A stretch of DNA of 64,000 bases from Fibrobacter sp. UWB15 (GCF_900177705.1 NZ_FXBA01000011.1:22770-86769), one strand, 5' to 3'. Shown: positions 25,538 to 35,273, counted from the stretch's first letter. Program-made: numbers and translations. Notes: generated by a model from the letters alone, not told the origin.

Positions 25538-26707
25538 ATGTTTTGTGTTTACGTTCACATCCCTTTTTGCCGCCATATTTGCGATTATTGCGATTTTCAT
25601 GTAATGCCGTCACAATCGAAACTTTTTTCGGAATATACGGACTTGTTGTGTAAGGAAATTGTAAGTTTCGAGAACGCGCATTCGGGACTCCTTTCGAATG
25701 CGGAAACTCTTTATTTGGGCGGAGGAACTCCCTCGGAGCTACCACCGGAATTTTTGCGCCGGATTTTTGAATGTCTAGGGTCCGTGGGGGTCGATTCTTC
25801 AAAATTGAAAGAAGTTTCCATGGAATTCAACCCGGAATCGACAAACGAGGCGACGTTGCGTAACGCGCTGGAATTGGGCGTAAACCGCGTCAGTCTCGGG
25901 ATCCAGAGCTTCGATCCAGAAATTTTGAAGATGGTTGGCCGTTCGCATTCGGTAGAAACGGGAGTATCGGCCCTGCGTCTTTTGACTTCCTCGTCAAATT
26001 TGCAGGTGAATGGCGACTTGATGTTCGATTTGCCGGGGCAAACCACGCAGGGCTTCTTGGATGATGTGGACCGGCTTTCGGATTTCCCGTTGAATCACGT
26101 CAGTTTCTACGGACTGAACGTTTCACTCCGTTCCAGGCTCGGACACCGGGTGGCCCGTGGAGAACTTACGGTAAACGAGGATTTGTACGAAGCGATGTAC
26201 ATGGGGGGCGTTGAAATTTTGGAACGCAAGGGGCTAATGCGCTACGAGGTTTCGAACTTTGCTCGGCCCGGTTTTGAAAGCGTCCACAACCAAAATTACT
26301 GGAATCGGGGCGAATATGCCGGTTTTGGCCCGGGGGCACACAGCTATTTGCGTGGAATGCGCTACTATGCTCCCGAAATTTACCCCCGTTGGCGGGAATA
26401 CGTGCTGTCTGACTGTCCGGAATCCATGCTTTCTCTTGATAAACTGGATAGGGAAGCGTCCATTATGGAGTTCCTGTGGCTTTCGTTACGTCAATCTAGA
26501 GGAATTTGTTCTGAAGACCTCGAAAAAATGGGAATTTCTTTGGATAAATCAGTGTGCGAACGCTGGATTTCGAAGGGCTTCTTAAAGCACGGAAATCTGT
26601 CAAATTTGTTACAAAGTAAATCTTGCTTGCGCCTTGAAGGACGCGGCTGGATTTTTATGGACGATATCGTTACAGACCTTGCAAATACTTATTCCAACTT
26701 GGAATAA
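25538..26707 (+). CDS. hemW: Radical SAM heme chaperone HemW (coproporphyrinogen oxidase-like)
   Basis: 389 residues. Radical-SAM protein that delivers heme to membrane enzymes. The [4Fe-4S] CxxxCxxC motif is Cys11, Cys15, Cys18 (PFCRHICDYC), as in HemW and without the extra HemN Cys. Further motifs: YLGGGTPSELP, VSMEFNPES, GVNRVSLGIQSFDPEIL, FDLPGQTTQGFLDD and the HemW C-terminal winged-helix-like part. The ATG at 25538 places the first strand VYVHIPFC directly at the N-terminus as expected. Not a true coproporphyrinogen dehydrogenase by motif. Confidence 0.92.
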   Translation: MFCVYVHIPFCRHICDYCDFHVMPSQSKLFSEYTDLLCKEIVSFENAHSGLLSNAETLYLGGGTPSELPPEFLRRIFECLGSVGVDSSKLKEVSMEFNPESTNEATLRNALELGVNRVSLGIQSFDPEILKMVGRSHSVETGVSALRLLTSSSNLQVNGDLMFDLPGQTTQGFLDDVDRLSDFPLNHVSFYGLNVSLRSRLGHRVARGELTVNEDLYEAMYMGGVEILERKGLMRYEVSNFARPGFESVHNQNYWNRGEYAGFGPGAHSYLRGMRYYAPEIYPRWREYVLSDCPESMLSLDKLDREASIMEFLWLSLRQSRGICSEDLEKMGISLDKSVCERWISKGFLKHGNLSNLLQSKSCLRLEGRGWIFMDDIVTDLANTYSNLE

Positions 26708-26779
26708 ACAAATTTGAAAATATCCTGCGATTCGTATCACAACGTAAATTTTTGTTGTCCGTTTCATGAAAAAAAATCA

Positions 26780-26787
26780 TATCTTTG
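26780..26787 (+). promoter_or_regulatory. TATCTTTG box upstream of the giant secreted protein operon
   Basis: Exact TAnnTTTG match, 58 nt before ATG 26846, which has GAGG at about 26838. Likely leadered promoter for both large genes. Confidence 0.5.
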
Positions 26788-26845
26788 GAAAGGATAGTTT
26801 GCAAAGAAATGTTTGCAGAGATCTTTCGCTTTTATTGAGGTTGTA

Positions 26846-29563
26846 ATGAGTTTCATGAAAGGTCATTTTCTTTCGGTTGCCTGGCTGTTGATGCTTTGTC
26901 TTTCGACAGGCTCTTTTGCTGATAGTTTAATTCGTTGTGTTGACGAAAAGACCTTGGAAACGCTGAACTCTGAAGATCCTTGCAAGTACTACCGAATCAA
27001 CGATGGCCGTACGGCCAGCCTCTGGGTTGTTCCTGAAGGTGAAGATCCTGAAAATAGAGAAGCAGCGGTTCGTGGAGCTTCGTTCTATGTGTATGTTCCG
27101 CAGGAACAGAAACTCGATTCAATCAAACTCAAACTCAAGTCTGATAATTCCGGTGTCAAGAACCTTACTGAGGTAAAGTCTTCTGAAACGGACGGTTTGG
27201 TAAAGCTCGGTATTTCGAGCGATTATGGAGTGTACAACATTAATTTGGGAACGTCGGATGACGATGTGGCGACTCGCCCGATTGTAAGCATTGTCTATAA
27301 TTTTTACGTGCCCCGTCTTAAGTACATCGTTAAAGGTGAAGAAGTGACGGACGTGTCCAAGCTTCAGTACGAAGTGGGCGATACCATGCATGTCGACGTG
27401 GAGGCGATTATTCCGATGGGTCCCCAAAAGGGCTCCGTTGATACGGGCCTTACAAAGACGTTCTATTTTACACCCTTTGGCGAAAGCGAAAACCTGATGT
27501 TCCTGAGCGAAGGCGGACAAGACCTGAAGCTTGATGATGAAACAATCCGCTTGGATATTAACGGTGGCCGCGGCAAGTTCATGGTGGTGGCGCCCAAGGC
27601 TATCACTGATGGTTCGACCTTCAGCATGAACGCTTACAAAGATCCTAAGGACACGACTAAGTTCATTTTGACGGAGCCGTTCCCGGGTGAATACCAGTTC
27701 GTAAATCCGGATATGCCGATGATTGAAAAGGCGGCTATTTACGACCGCAATGGTGACGGCATTGGCGACAGTATTGCGACTTGGTTTGGCGGTAAGACCG
27801 ATTCCATGTCGGTGGATTCGTTCTTCTACAGCTGGCCGGATGATAAATCCTTCAAGGAATTCGCTGGCGAAAAAACGTGCCTTGGCGATGTGTGTGAATA
27901 TCCCGGTGTGAAGGTTGAACTGCAGAAAGATTCTGCAACGGGTGCTGTTAAGGCTCGTGTGTGCTCGGTCGGCGGTCGTTGCGAATGGCAGCAGACTTCT
28001 TTGACCGATAGCATCGGTGCTGCTATCCAGTCGGCGACGCTGCTCAAGGGCAGTGATGGTACGGATACCATGATCGTTCGATTCAACAAGGATATGGATC
28101 CGTCCTGGACGAGCGGTCTAGGCTTGTTGCTCAACAGCAATCCGATCGATGTGGATGCAATTTCCAAGAAGGGAACCCAGTGGGTGTTCACGGTGGAATC
28201 TGGTGTGGTGTCCGTGGGCGACATGCTCAAGATTTCGACAATCTGCTCTAGCAAGGATTGCCCCGACGGAATCCTCACTGCTGCTGACGGTGTGCCGACT
28301 AGTGCAAATAACCAGGAAGTGCCGGTGCAGAATGCGGGTCGCATTTATGTGGATAACGATAAGAACGGTTTCTACGACCGTGACGGCGATGGCCGCATGG
28401 ATTCCACCTCGCTCGGCTTTGAAACTCCCATTACCGAAGATGACCTCAAGAAGATGGACATTACGTTCTACTGGCTCGACAACGACGGTGAACTTGTGGC
28501 CATCAAGCCGAACCTTGCAGACCTTACGATTTCGGAAAACGGCACGCTGCTTGGTTTTGCCCTTAATCCTGAAGAGTACGATATCAAGAATATGCTGACA
28601 GGAATTGACAAGTCCTATTCGAAGGGCGGCAAGATTGAATATGGCTACGCTGTCGTCAAGAATACAATTTCTGTCGAAGGCAAGAGCATTGAAGATCCGG
28701 ATTCCCTGTACGGAATGAATGACTACATGGCTCCGGTGATTTCTTCTACGTTCCTGAATCCGGAATCTTTCCAGATGATGGAGCCGGATAAGTTCAAGAT
28801 AACCTTCTCCGAAGCCATGGACAAGAAGAACGTGAATCTCACGGATGACTGCCTCGCCTTCTATGTGGATGGGGAATGGGTTCACTACAGCTTGACTTCT
28901 TCGGAATGGAGCGACGATGGCCGCGAACTGATTCTGTACATGGAAGCGGGCTTGGATCTTGCTACCCGTATGAATCCTGCGGACTCTGTACGCTTTGACA
29001 ATTTTACGAGCGGTCTCGTGGACAAGAAGGGTAACAAGGTTTCTGAACTTTCGCCGGCTGTCATGGTCGAAGGCGATCCTCGCGTCATCATGAAAAACAA
29101 TTCCTTTGCCGACTTGAACAAGGCTGAAGAATTGAGTGACCGCGTAAAGCCTTTCACAATCGAACATGTGAAAGATGCCAAGGAAGCGTCTGACCAGTCT
29201 TCTCTGGGCGTGCTCATGGATATCGGTTATTCCACTATTATGGAAAAGGATTCCGTGGGAATGTCTGTGCCGAATATGGAAGATATCGGGCTTCACTGGG
29301 AGCTCTATGTGTACACCAACATCGGTAACTATGTGGGTGGCGCTTCGGGCAGCATCGCTTGCGACGATCCGTTCTTTGACGGCAACTGCCTTGAAAATCC
29401 GGACAAACTCTACGTTCGTTGGAACATGCGTGCCGACAATGGCCGCAAAGTGGGTGCCGGAATCTATCTCGCAAAATTCAGAGTTAAGGTTTACGGAGCA
29501 AAAAGCGACTTTAAGGTTGAAAGAATCTTTAGATGGGGCATTTCTGCAAAGAGGTCTAAGTAG
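26846..29563 (+). CDS. Large secreted protein with Ca-binding-like repeats and FlgD-like C-terminal domain
   Basis: 905 residues from ATG 26846. Signal peptide about 1-26 (LLMLCLSTGSFA). Beta-rich body with EF-loop or thrombospondin-3-like acidic loops (YDRNGDGIGDS near 305, YDRDGDGRMDSTS near 510), each opening a repeated unit with VxxSATLL/SSTFLNPES-type strands and a SEAMDKKNV Ig-like stretch. The C-terminal about 90 residues match the FlgD-type Ig domain (YVRWNMRADNGRKVGAGIYLA) and end in a basic tail (GISAKRSK). No enzyme motif. Paralogue of the next gene in the same operon. Surface adhesion or cell-envelope structure is inferred. Confidence 0.8.
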   Translation: MSFMKGHFLSVAWLLMLCLSTGSFADSLIRCVDEKTLETLNSEDPCKYYRINDGRTASLWVVPEGEDPENREAAVRGASFYVYVPQEQKLDSIKLKLKSDNSGVKNLTEVKSSETDGLVKLGISSDYGVYNINLGTSDDDVATRPIVSIVYNFYVPRLKYIVKGEEVTDVSKLQYEVGDTMHVDVEAIIPMGPQKGSVDTGLTKTFYFTPFGESENLMFLSEGGQDLKLDDETIRLDINGGRGKFMVVAPKAITDGSTFSMNAYKDPKDTTKFILTEPFPGEYQFVNPDMPMIEKAAIYDRNGDGIGDSIATWFGGKTDSMSVDSFFYSWPDDKSFKEFAGEKTCLGDVCEYPGVKVELQKDSATGAVKARVCSVGGRCEWQQTSLTDSIGAAIQSATLLKGSDGTDTMIVRFNKDMDPSWTSGLGLLLNSNPIDVDAISKKGTQWVFTVESGVVSVGDMLKISTICSSKDCPDGILTAADGVPTSANNQEVPVQNAGRIYVDNDKNGFYDRDGDGRMDSTSLGFETPITEDDLKKMDITFYWLDNDGELVAIKPNLADLTISENGTLLGFALNPEEYDIKNMLTGIDKSYSKGGKIEYGYAVVKNTISVEGKSIEDPDSLYGMNDYMAPVISSTFLNPESFQMMEPDKFKITFSEAMDKKNVNLTDDCLAFYVDGEWVHYSLTSSEWSDDGRELILYMEAGLDLATRMNPADSVRFDNFTSGLVDKKGNKVSELSPAVMVEGDPRVIMKNNSFADLNKAEELSDRVKPFTIEHVKDAKEASDQSSLGVLMDIGYSTIMEKDSVGMSVPNMEDIGLHWELYVYTNIGNYVGGASGSIACDDPFFDGNCLENPDKLYVRWNMRADNGRKVGAGIYLAKFRVKVYGAKSDFKVERIFRWGISAKRSK

Positions 29564-29586
29564 AGGTTCTTTTAGAGGGTACGAAC

Positions 29587-32500
29587 ATGAGAAAATCGAT
29601 AAAATTCATACCGGTACTTTTGTTGTCTGTGGTAGCAAGCTTTGCCGCAGACGCTGAAATTCCCGCCCCGGAAAATCCGGCGACGGGTATTTGGATTCAG
29701 CAGATTGGCGATATTGTGCCCCATGCTGCAACCAAGGCGACTCTGTACTATACCAAGTTCAGAGAATCGGACCGTGTCAAGAGTATCAGCTACCAGTACA
29801 ATGGTGCTGGCTACTTGTTGATGAAGCCTTCGGACAGAAAGACCTTGTGTACAACTAATGATGGCATGCAGGGTGCCGACGGTATCGTGCATCACCCCGA
29901 TGGTGACTTGTTGGTGGCTGCCCAGGGTACGCCTATTCACAAGGTTAGCAAGACGGCCAAGGATAGTAATAAGGTTTGCTTGGTCAGGACTGCTCAGCCG
30001 AAAACGAGTACAAACGGTTTTTGGCACTTGATGATGGACCCGAATAAACGTTGGCTGTGGGCTTCGGGCATTCCGGGGTATTTGTATCGCTTTTCGACGG
30101 ACGCGGATCCGGCAACATCGAGTCTTTCCGACGGCTATTACGTTAAGTTAAGGCCGAATTTTCAAAGAAGCGGTAACGACCAGTTGACGACCATTATTTG
30201 GGACGGCGAAGGCCGAGCCTTCTTTACCTATTCGGACTACAAGGGCGGCGGTTGCGAAAAGTACGACTACAATAAAAAAGATTACGGCGAATGTACGGAT
30301 TCTGAACGCAAGAATGAAAGCAAGAAAGCTTATTTCGGCATGTTTACCGATACGACTTGGGTTGAAGTAACTCGAGCCAACAAGGATAAAGTGGGCGGAA
30401 AGGTTGGCGAGAAGGTGATTGAATCTGTCGGAACCAAGATCTTGATCGACGGCTTGGAAGGTGCTCACGGTGGTACTTACGATCCCTACTCCAAGACGAT
30501 CTTCGTATTCGGTGGCGCCCGCATTGTACAGATTAAGCCCCATGTCGAAGGAAAGAATGTGACCGCCGAAGTGGTTGCGACGATTGACTTGCGTAAGTAT
30601 TTCTTTGTGGAATCCTATGCGAATATGCCGGAACCGAGAACTTGGGATGGCGGCCCTGTGGGTTGGCGCTTGGATCAGGGGACAACGGACGGCTACGGAC
30701 ATCTTTTTGTGGCGTCCAATACGGGACACATGGTCTTTGTGGACTTTGCCGCTAATCCGGCTAAGTTGATTAACGATAACGTGCTGGTTCACGTGCAGTA
30801 CGTCGATAAGTATCTGGATGACTTGGCTCCGCTCTCGGGCGTGGGTGTGGTCCGCGAAGGCGGTCACTCCGGTGGCGATGAAGATTTGTCTAGTGACTCC
30901 CATAGCAGTTCCTCGCTGGTGGAATATCACGAATCTTCTAGCAGCGCGAAGTCTAGCAGCAGCAATGGCAATGGAAACAGCTCCAATAGCAATGGCAATT
31001 CCAGCAGCGGAACCAACATGAGTTCCGGCGGTAACGGCAACAGCTCCGGTGGCGATGCTTCTAGCTCTGGCAGCAATGGCGGAAGTTCTAATAGTAATGG
31101 TGGCAGCTCTGGTAGCAATGGTGGCAGCTCTGGTAGCAACGGTGGCAGTTCTGATAGCAACGGTGGCAGTTCTGATAGCAACGGGAACAGCTCCGGTAAC
31201 GATAACGGCAGCAGCGGTAACGACGGTACCAGCAGCGCAGGCGATTCTAACATGAGTTCCGGCGGCAATGGCGGCCACTCCAGCAGCAACAGCAACGGCG
31301 GTAATTCTTCGAGTGGCGGCAATGGCAACGGCGAAGATGAAGGCGGCAAGTCTTCTTCGAGCAGGAACCATGGTAGCGGCGAAGACGAAGGCGATTATTC
31401 CAGTTCTTCTAATAAGTACTACGGCGTTGAAGACGAAGATGATGACGATGACGATGGTCTCGACATGTACCCGACTATGGAACGCTTCGAAAAGGGAGAC
31501 TCCATTGTCTCGAAGACGGTGGTGCTCGTTCCGACGGATCCGAATCCGGAAGACCCGAAGGTTGTGGTGATCAATGGAAACAGCTATAGACTGACCAACG
31601 ACCCGACGGGCATTCCCTTGGATTTGCATTATAACTCCGGCCTGGATTCTGCCAAGGTGGGCGACGTTGTCGCTATCACTCTGGATCCGGAAAAGGTGAA
31701 GAAATACTTCGGCGACCCGGATTCCTTGAAGATTGTGTCTAGAACGGATGTCCAGCTGGTTGACCCTGCTACGGGCGAAAAGACGGATTACCTCGAAGTG
31801 AATGCTGATGGGTCCGTTACGATTTTCGTGACAGCCGACAAGGTTGTGCAGGGAGGCTCTATCAAGGTGTTCGGCGGTAATGAAATGGTCATTATCGACA
31901 ACATCAACTTCTACGATCCAATTCCGGATACCCATATCGGTTACATCAAGGATACCGATGGCGACATGTCCCTGGATTATGTGGAAATCCTCTTGAAGGA
32001 TACTCTGCCTGAAACCTACCTCCTGGATGGCGTTCAGCTTGTCATTGGCGACAAGACCTTTGACTGCGTGAACCCCAGGCTGAATACGGCTCGCGACCGC
32101 ATTCTGGTGGATGTCTCTGACTTCAAGGAAATTCCTGCAGTCGGCAACTTCCCGAAGGATGCCAAGGCGCTGGTGTCTTATCGCGACAAGGCGGGGTCCG
32201 ATGCGACCTACGTGCGTGAATCCCCGATTGTGGAAGTGGGTAGCAACGTCATCAAGGACGCTTATGCAATTCGCAGCGCAAACGGAATGGACTCTCTCTT
32301 CTTGCAGTACAATATCGACCTGTTCCCGGTTGATGTCAGCATTCCTGAAATGATGGTGATGCTCAAGCAAGATGCAGAACGCTATGGCTTCGATGTGGAT
32401 CAAATCAAGAAAGTCTACATGCCGGCCAAGGATATCGTGATCTTTGTGGGCAAGAGTTTCAAGCTGAAGGGTGACTACAAGGATAGCGTGTCGCTGTATC

Positions 32501-33834
32501 CGGGTGCAACCTTCACGAACCTGCCTTATATTACGTCTGACGAATACGAACGCGAAGTGCCCGTCAAGGTGGTCGACAGGTTCCCGCAAGTCCAGAATGT
32601 GGAATACTGGGATACCGATGGCGATGGCGTCTTGGACCAGATCGTGGCCGTGTTTGACAAGAAACTGACGAAGGACGATATCGACAGTACGCTCTACATG
32701 ACGTTCCCGTGGTACAGCTATCGCGGCATGATGATCCAGCTGCAGGCACAGCCGGTAGACTTGAAGATTGATCCGAAGGATTCAACCCGCGTTGTTTGGG
32801 AAGTGTTCTCTACGACGAAACTCGCCTCGGGCGTGACAAGCATTAGCGAAGACCTGCCGCAGGCCAATATCTACACCTACTACAAGATTTTCGGTGAAAC
32901 CTTCGTGAACGAAGACGTTGCTCCGCTGGTCGACAAGATGGCTCCGGTGGTGGCTAGCGCTACGTTGGATTACGGTAAGAAGGCGGACACGCTTCTGGTG
33001 ATGTTCTCTGAACCGATTCATACCAAGGACCTTAAGGGAAAGGATTATTTCTCTTATGTTCATGGTGAAGAGGTGATTGAACTGAATCCCACGAGAATCG
33101 ACTGGTCCGCTGACGGCCTTTCCGCAAAGCTGGTGTTTAACGGCAGCGACGGTACGATTATGCCGGGTGACTCTATTATGGTGCGTAAGGGTGCCAAGGA
33201 CGCCATCAAGGATAACTATGATAATGCCGCAGGTGAAAATCCGCAGTCGGTCATTATCGGCGGCCTGTTGAACCATTTGGTTGAAGCGACGAACATGGGC
33301 TGCTTTGACTTGAACGATGATACCCCGAGGGAAGATGCTGACGGCAAGACATACACCTTGCAGACCGTGAGCTCGGTGAACCTGCGCTACGTGCCGGGTT
33401 CGACTACCAAGGAAGACATGGAAAAAGAAGGCGCCCTTGGCCAGTTGGTGCAGCTGGGCGAACGCTTTGTGCCGCAGCTTCTGGACCGTGCGCAGGTCTC
33501 TGCCGATGGTTCTTACGACCCGACGGTACTTGATTCCTTGAAGCCCGAAGATGTGTATATCTCGTTCATTGTGAACTACTTCGACCACTTGGGCCAGTAC
33601 GTGAACGACACCATTATCACGGTACCTTGTAACAGCCCGAAGTTCGGCGGCAACTGCCTTGAAACCGACAAGAAGGTCTTTGTGAACTGGAACTTCAAGG
33701 ATCACAAGGGACGCTTCGTGGGAACTGGCGTTTACAACGTTCAGTTCAAGATGGTAGTCCGCTACGAAGACAGGAAGATTGTCGAAGAAATCAAGGACAA
33801 GTGGGGTGTCCGCCGCAAGAAACATAAGAAGTAG
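29587..33834 (+). CDS. Giant secreted protein with Ser/Gly/Asn linker, Ca-binding-like repeats and FlgD-like end
   Basis: 1415 residues. Signal peptide about 1-20 (VVASFAA). Residues about 40-430 look like a beta-propeller-type domain (ADGIVHHPDGDLLVAAQG, GAHGGTYDPYSKTIFVFGG, DGYGHLFVASNTG). A low-complexity linker (about 430-620) of Ser, Gly, Asn follows, partly a 7-residue repeat, closed by a run of Asp. The rest resembles the upstream paralogue: DTDGDMSLDYVEI and DTDGDGVLDQIVAVFD loops, SEPIHTKDL, and the C-terminal WNFKDHKGRFVGTGVYNV with tail VRRKKHKK. GAGGG before the ATG. Function unknown; likely surface protein. Confidence 0.8.
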   Translation: MRKSIKFIPVLLLSVVASFAADAEIPAPENPATGIWIQQIGDIVPHAATKATLYYTKFRESDRVKSISYQYNGAGYLLMKPSDRKTLCTTNDGMQGADGIVHHPDGDLLVAAQGTPIHKVSKTAKDSNKVCLVRTAQPKTSTNGFWHLMMDPNKRWLWASGIPGYLYRFSTDADPATSSLSDGYYVKLRPNFQRSGNDQLTTIIWDGEGRAFFTYSDYKGGGCEKYDYNKKDYGECTDSERKNESKKAYFGMFTDTTWVEVTRANKDKVGGKVGEKVIESVGTKILIDGLEGAHGGTYDPYSKTIFVFGGARIVQIKPHVEGKNVTAEVVATIDLRKYFFVESYANMPEPRTWDGGPVGWRLDQGTTDGYGHLFVASNTGHMVFVDFAANPAKLINDNVLVHVQYVDKYLDDLAPLSGVGVVREGGHSGGDEDLSSDSHSSSSLVEYHESSSSAKSSSSNGNGNSSNSNGNSSSGTNMSSGGNGNSSGGDASSSGSNGGSSNSNGGSSGSNGGSSGSNGGSSDSNGGSSDSNGNSSGNDNGSSGNDGTSSAGDSNMSSGGNGGHSSSNSNGGNSSSGGNGNGEDEGGKSSSSRNHGSGEDEGDYSSSSNKYYGVEDEDDDDDDGLDMYPTMERFEKGDSIVSKTVVLVPTDPNPEDPKVVVINGNSYRLTNDPTGIPLDLHYNSGLDSAKVGDVVAITLDPEKVKKYFGDPDSLKIVSRTDVQLVDPATGEKTDYLEVNADGSVTIFVTADKVVQGGSIKVFGGNEMVIIDNINFYDPIPDTHIGYIKDTDGDMSLDYVEILLKDTLPETYLLDGVQLVIGDKTFDCVNPRLNTARDRILVDVSDFKEIPAVGNFPKDAKALVSYRDKAGSDATYVRESPIVEVGSNVIKDAYAIRSANGMDSLFLQYNIDLFPVDVSIPEMMVMLKQDAERYGFDVDQIKKVYMPAKDIVIFVGKSFKLKGDYKDSVSLYPGATFTNLPYITSDEYEREVPVKVVDRFPQVQNVEYWDTDGDGVLDQIVAVFDKKLTKDDIDSTLYMTFPWYSYRGMMIQLQAQPVDLKIDPKDSTRVVWEVFSTTKLASGVTSISEDLPQANIYTYYKIFGETFVNEDVAPLVDKMAPVVASATLDYGKKADTLLVMFSEPIHTKDLKGKDYFSYVHGEEVIELNPTRIDWSADGLSAKLVFNGSDGTIMPGDSIMVRKGAKDAIKDNYDNAAGENPQSVIIGGLLNHLVEATNMGCFDLNDDTPREDADGKTYTLQTVSSVNLRYVPGSTTKEDMEKEGALGQLVQLGERFVPQLLDRAQVSADGSYDPTVLDSLKPEDVYISFIVNYFDHLGQYVNDTIITVPCNSPKFGGNCLETDKKVFVNWNFKDHKGRFVGTGVYNVQFKMVVRYEDRKIVEEIKDKWGVRRKKHKK
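31078..31182 (+). repeat. 21-bp coding minisatellite (five units)
   Basis: Five consecutive 21-bp units of the type GGTGGCAGCTCTGGTAGCAA plus one base, encoding GGSS[N/G/D]SN. Units 2-5 are nearly identical, indicating recent duplication. Lies in the linker of the giant secreted protein. Confidence 0.88.
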
Positions 33835-33922
33835 GCGAAAGAACGCTCGCGAGCTCGCTACAGACGAGAGACGAAAGAGTTTTGAGTCTGTGCGTGCTTT
33901 CCGAAAAGTTTGATATAAAAAG

Positions 33923-33950
33923 AAGCCCGGTTTTCAACCGGGCTTTTTAA
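33923..33950 (+). terminator. Rho-independent terminator after the giant protein operon
   Basis: AAGCCCGGTT, TTC, AACCGGGCTT followed by TTTAATT. Ends the two-gene operon. Confidence 0.85.
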
Positions 33951-34050
33951 TTGTTGGTTGTTTGCATGACGAAACGAAGTGACCCCTACTTGTTGATTTT
34001 AGTCAGCTTGTGGGAAAGGGGTCCAGGGGGCGGAGCCCCATGCGTCATAG

Positions 34051-34079
34051 GCAGCGATTAATTATTTATTAATCGCTGC
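34051..34079 (-). terminator. Perfect 12-bp hairpin spanning the sigma factor stop codon
   Basis: GCAGCGATTAAT, TATTT, ATTAATCGCTGC. The right arm encodes the last residues (AAIN) of the sigma factor and the stop codon begins at the loop edge, so the hairpin straddles the translation end. Confidence 0.6.
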
Positions 34080-34874
34080 GAGGAATGCGTCCTTCTTGTC
34101 TTGCAAGAATTCCTTGCTGTTGTACTTGCGGATACGGCGCAGAGCCTGGTCGCGCAACTGACGTACACGTTCGTGGGAAATGTTCATGGATTCGCCCACT
34201 TCGCGAAGCGTCTGCGGAGCTTCCTGGTTGATACCGAAGATACCTGTAATCACCTTGGCTTCGCGTTCCGGAAGCTGTTCCATGAGGTCGCGGGCCAAAG
34301 CTTCGACGCTTTGGATTTCGGATTCGTTTTCCGGGTTTGTGGCGGTGCCGTCGGGCAACACTTCGGCATACGTTGCCTTGGAGTCTGCCTTCAGGGGGCT
34401 GTCGAAAGAAACGCCGCGCTGACCGATCTGGATAAGTTCGCGGATCTCTTCGTTGATTTCCTTACCGCGGCTCTGTTCGTGCAAAGCCTTACGCACGCGC
34501 AAGTGCTGGTTCGCCGGCAAGCGAATCAGGTTGCCCTGTTCGTTAATGGCGCGGGTAATGTAAGCCTTGATCCACCACACGCCGTAACTAATGAACTTAA
34601 GACCACGAGTGTGTTCAAAGGATTCGATAGCACGCACGAGACCCATGGCGCCTTCGCTCACCAAGTCCGGCAGCGGAATCGGGCAACCACGGTATTGAAT
34701 AGCGACTTTCAAAACGAAACGCATGTTGGCAGAGATAAGCTTTTTACGGGCGATCTTGTCGCCTTCTTTAGCTTTCTGGAACAGAATCTGCTCTTCTTCA
34801 CGAGAGAGGGGAGCGGTGCGTCTAATATCTTCGAGGTAACGTTTTAGAGTTGTATCAGTAGAATCAATATGCAT
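34062..34874 (-). CDS. Sigma-70 family RNA polymerase sigma factor (second, group 2 type)
   Basis: 270 residues. Region 1.2 YLEDIRRTAPLSREEEQILF; region 2 ISANMRFVLKVAIQYRG, DLVSEGAMGLVRAIESFEHTRGLKFISYGVWWIKAYITRAI; region 3 IRLPANQ; region 4 with helix-turn-helix TLREVGESMNISHERVRQLR. No region 1.1. Distinct from the factor at 6.1 kb (for example CPIPLPDLVSEG versus GLSLLDLINEG), so the window encodes two different sigma-70 proteins. Which is the housekeeping factor cannot be decided here. AAGGATGTAAGG precedes the ATG. Confidence 0.9.
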   Translation of the reverse strand: MHIDSTDTTLKRYLEDIRRTAPLSREEEQILFQKAKEGDKIARKKLISANMRFVLKVAIQYRGCPIPLPDLVSEGAMGLVRAIESFEHTRGLKFISYGVWWIKAYITRAINEQGNLIRLPANQHLRVRKALHEQSRGKEINEEIRELIQIGQRGVSFDSPLKADSKATYAEVLPDGTATNPENESEIQSVEALARDLMEQLPEREAKVITGIFGINQEAPQTLREVGESMNISHERVRQLRDQALRRIRKYNSKEFLQDKKDAFLAAINK

Positions 34875-35273
34875 TTTATAACCTTACATCCTTAATATCG
34901 CTTTTTTTTAAGCAAGATGCGTGCCAATTGTGTAAAAAAATTGCAAAAAGTACCAAATTTACCGTATGCTGTCACACTTTGATGAATTTTGTCCCGTAAT
35001 TTAGAAAAATTGTCTTAAAATTTCAACTATTGTCATAAAAATATGACAAATCGGTGCTGTGTGGGAAAAGCCCGCAGACATAGCGCGCTTGTTTTTTCGG
35101 AATTTTATCGGGTTCTTAAGGGCAGGGGGAAGCATACCCCTTTACAGACCGTTCGGCTCTATTTCTAACAAAAAAATGTGATATAGCCTCACTCTCGCCG
35201 TCACGACTCGTTTATACGAGTCGCTTTCGGCTCACGGCAAAAATTGAATTCCAAATTTTGAATTCCGAATTAG
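34875..35273. other. Long intergenic region with two palindromes
   Basis: No supportable gene. AT-rich. Contains TTGTCATA-AAAA-TATGACAA at 35030-35049, and CGACTCG-TTTATA-CGAGTCG at 35206-35225 nested between GCCGT and ACGGC arms (about 35199-35238). It should hold the promoters for the divergent sigma factor and methyltransferase genes. Confidence 0.55.
35030..35049. promoter_or_regulatory. Operator-like perfect palindrome
   Basis: TTGTCATA, AAAA, TATGACAA: 8-bp half-sites with AT-rich centre, between two divergent genes. No T-run, so a protein-binding dyad is likelier than a terminator. The TGTCA...TGACA core is shared with 11106-11120. Confidence 0.45.

Noticed and set aside
25538..26707. 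hemN (anaerobic coproporphyrinogen oxidase) instead of hemW
   Set aside because: Short N-terminus directly before VHIPFC and the CxxxCxxC motif without the extra Cys of HemN fit HemW.
30148..32589. 813-codon minus-strand ORF opposite the giant secreted protein
   Set aside because: Antisense of a repetitive, biased coding region; its Ala/Thr/Ile repeats mirror the Ser/Gly linker.
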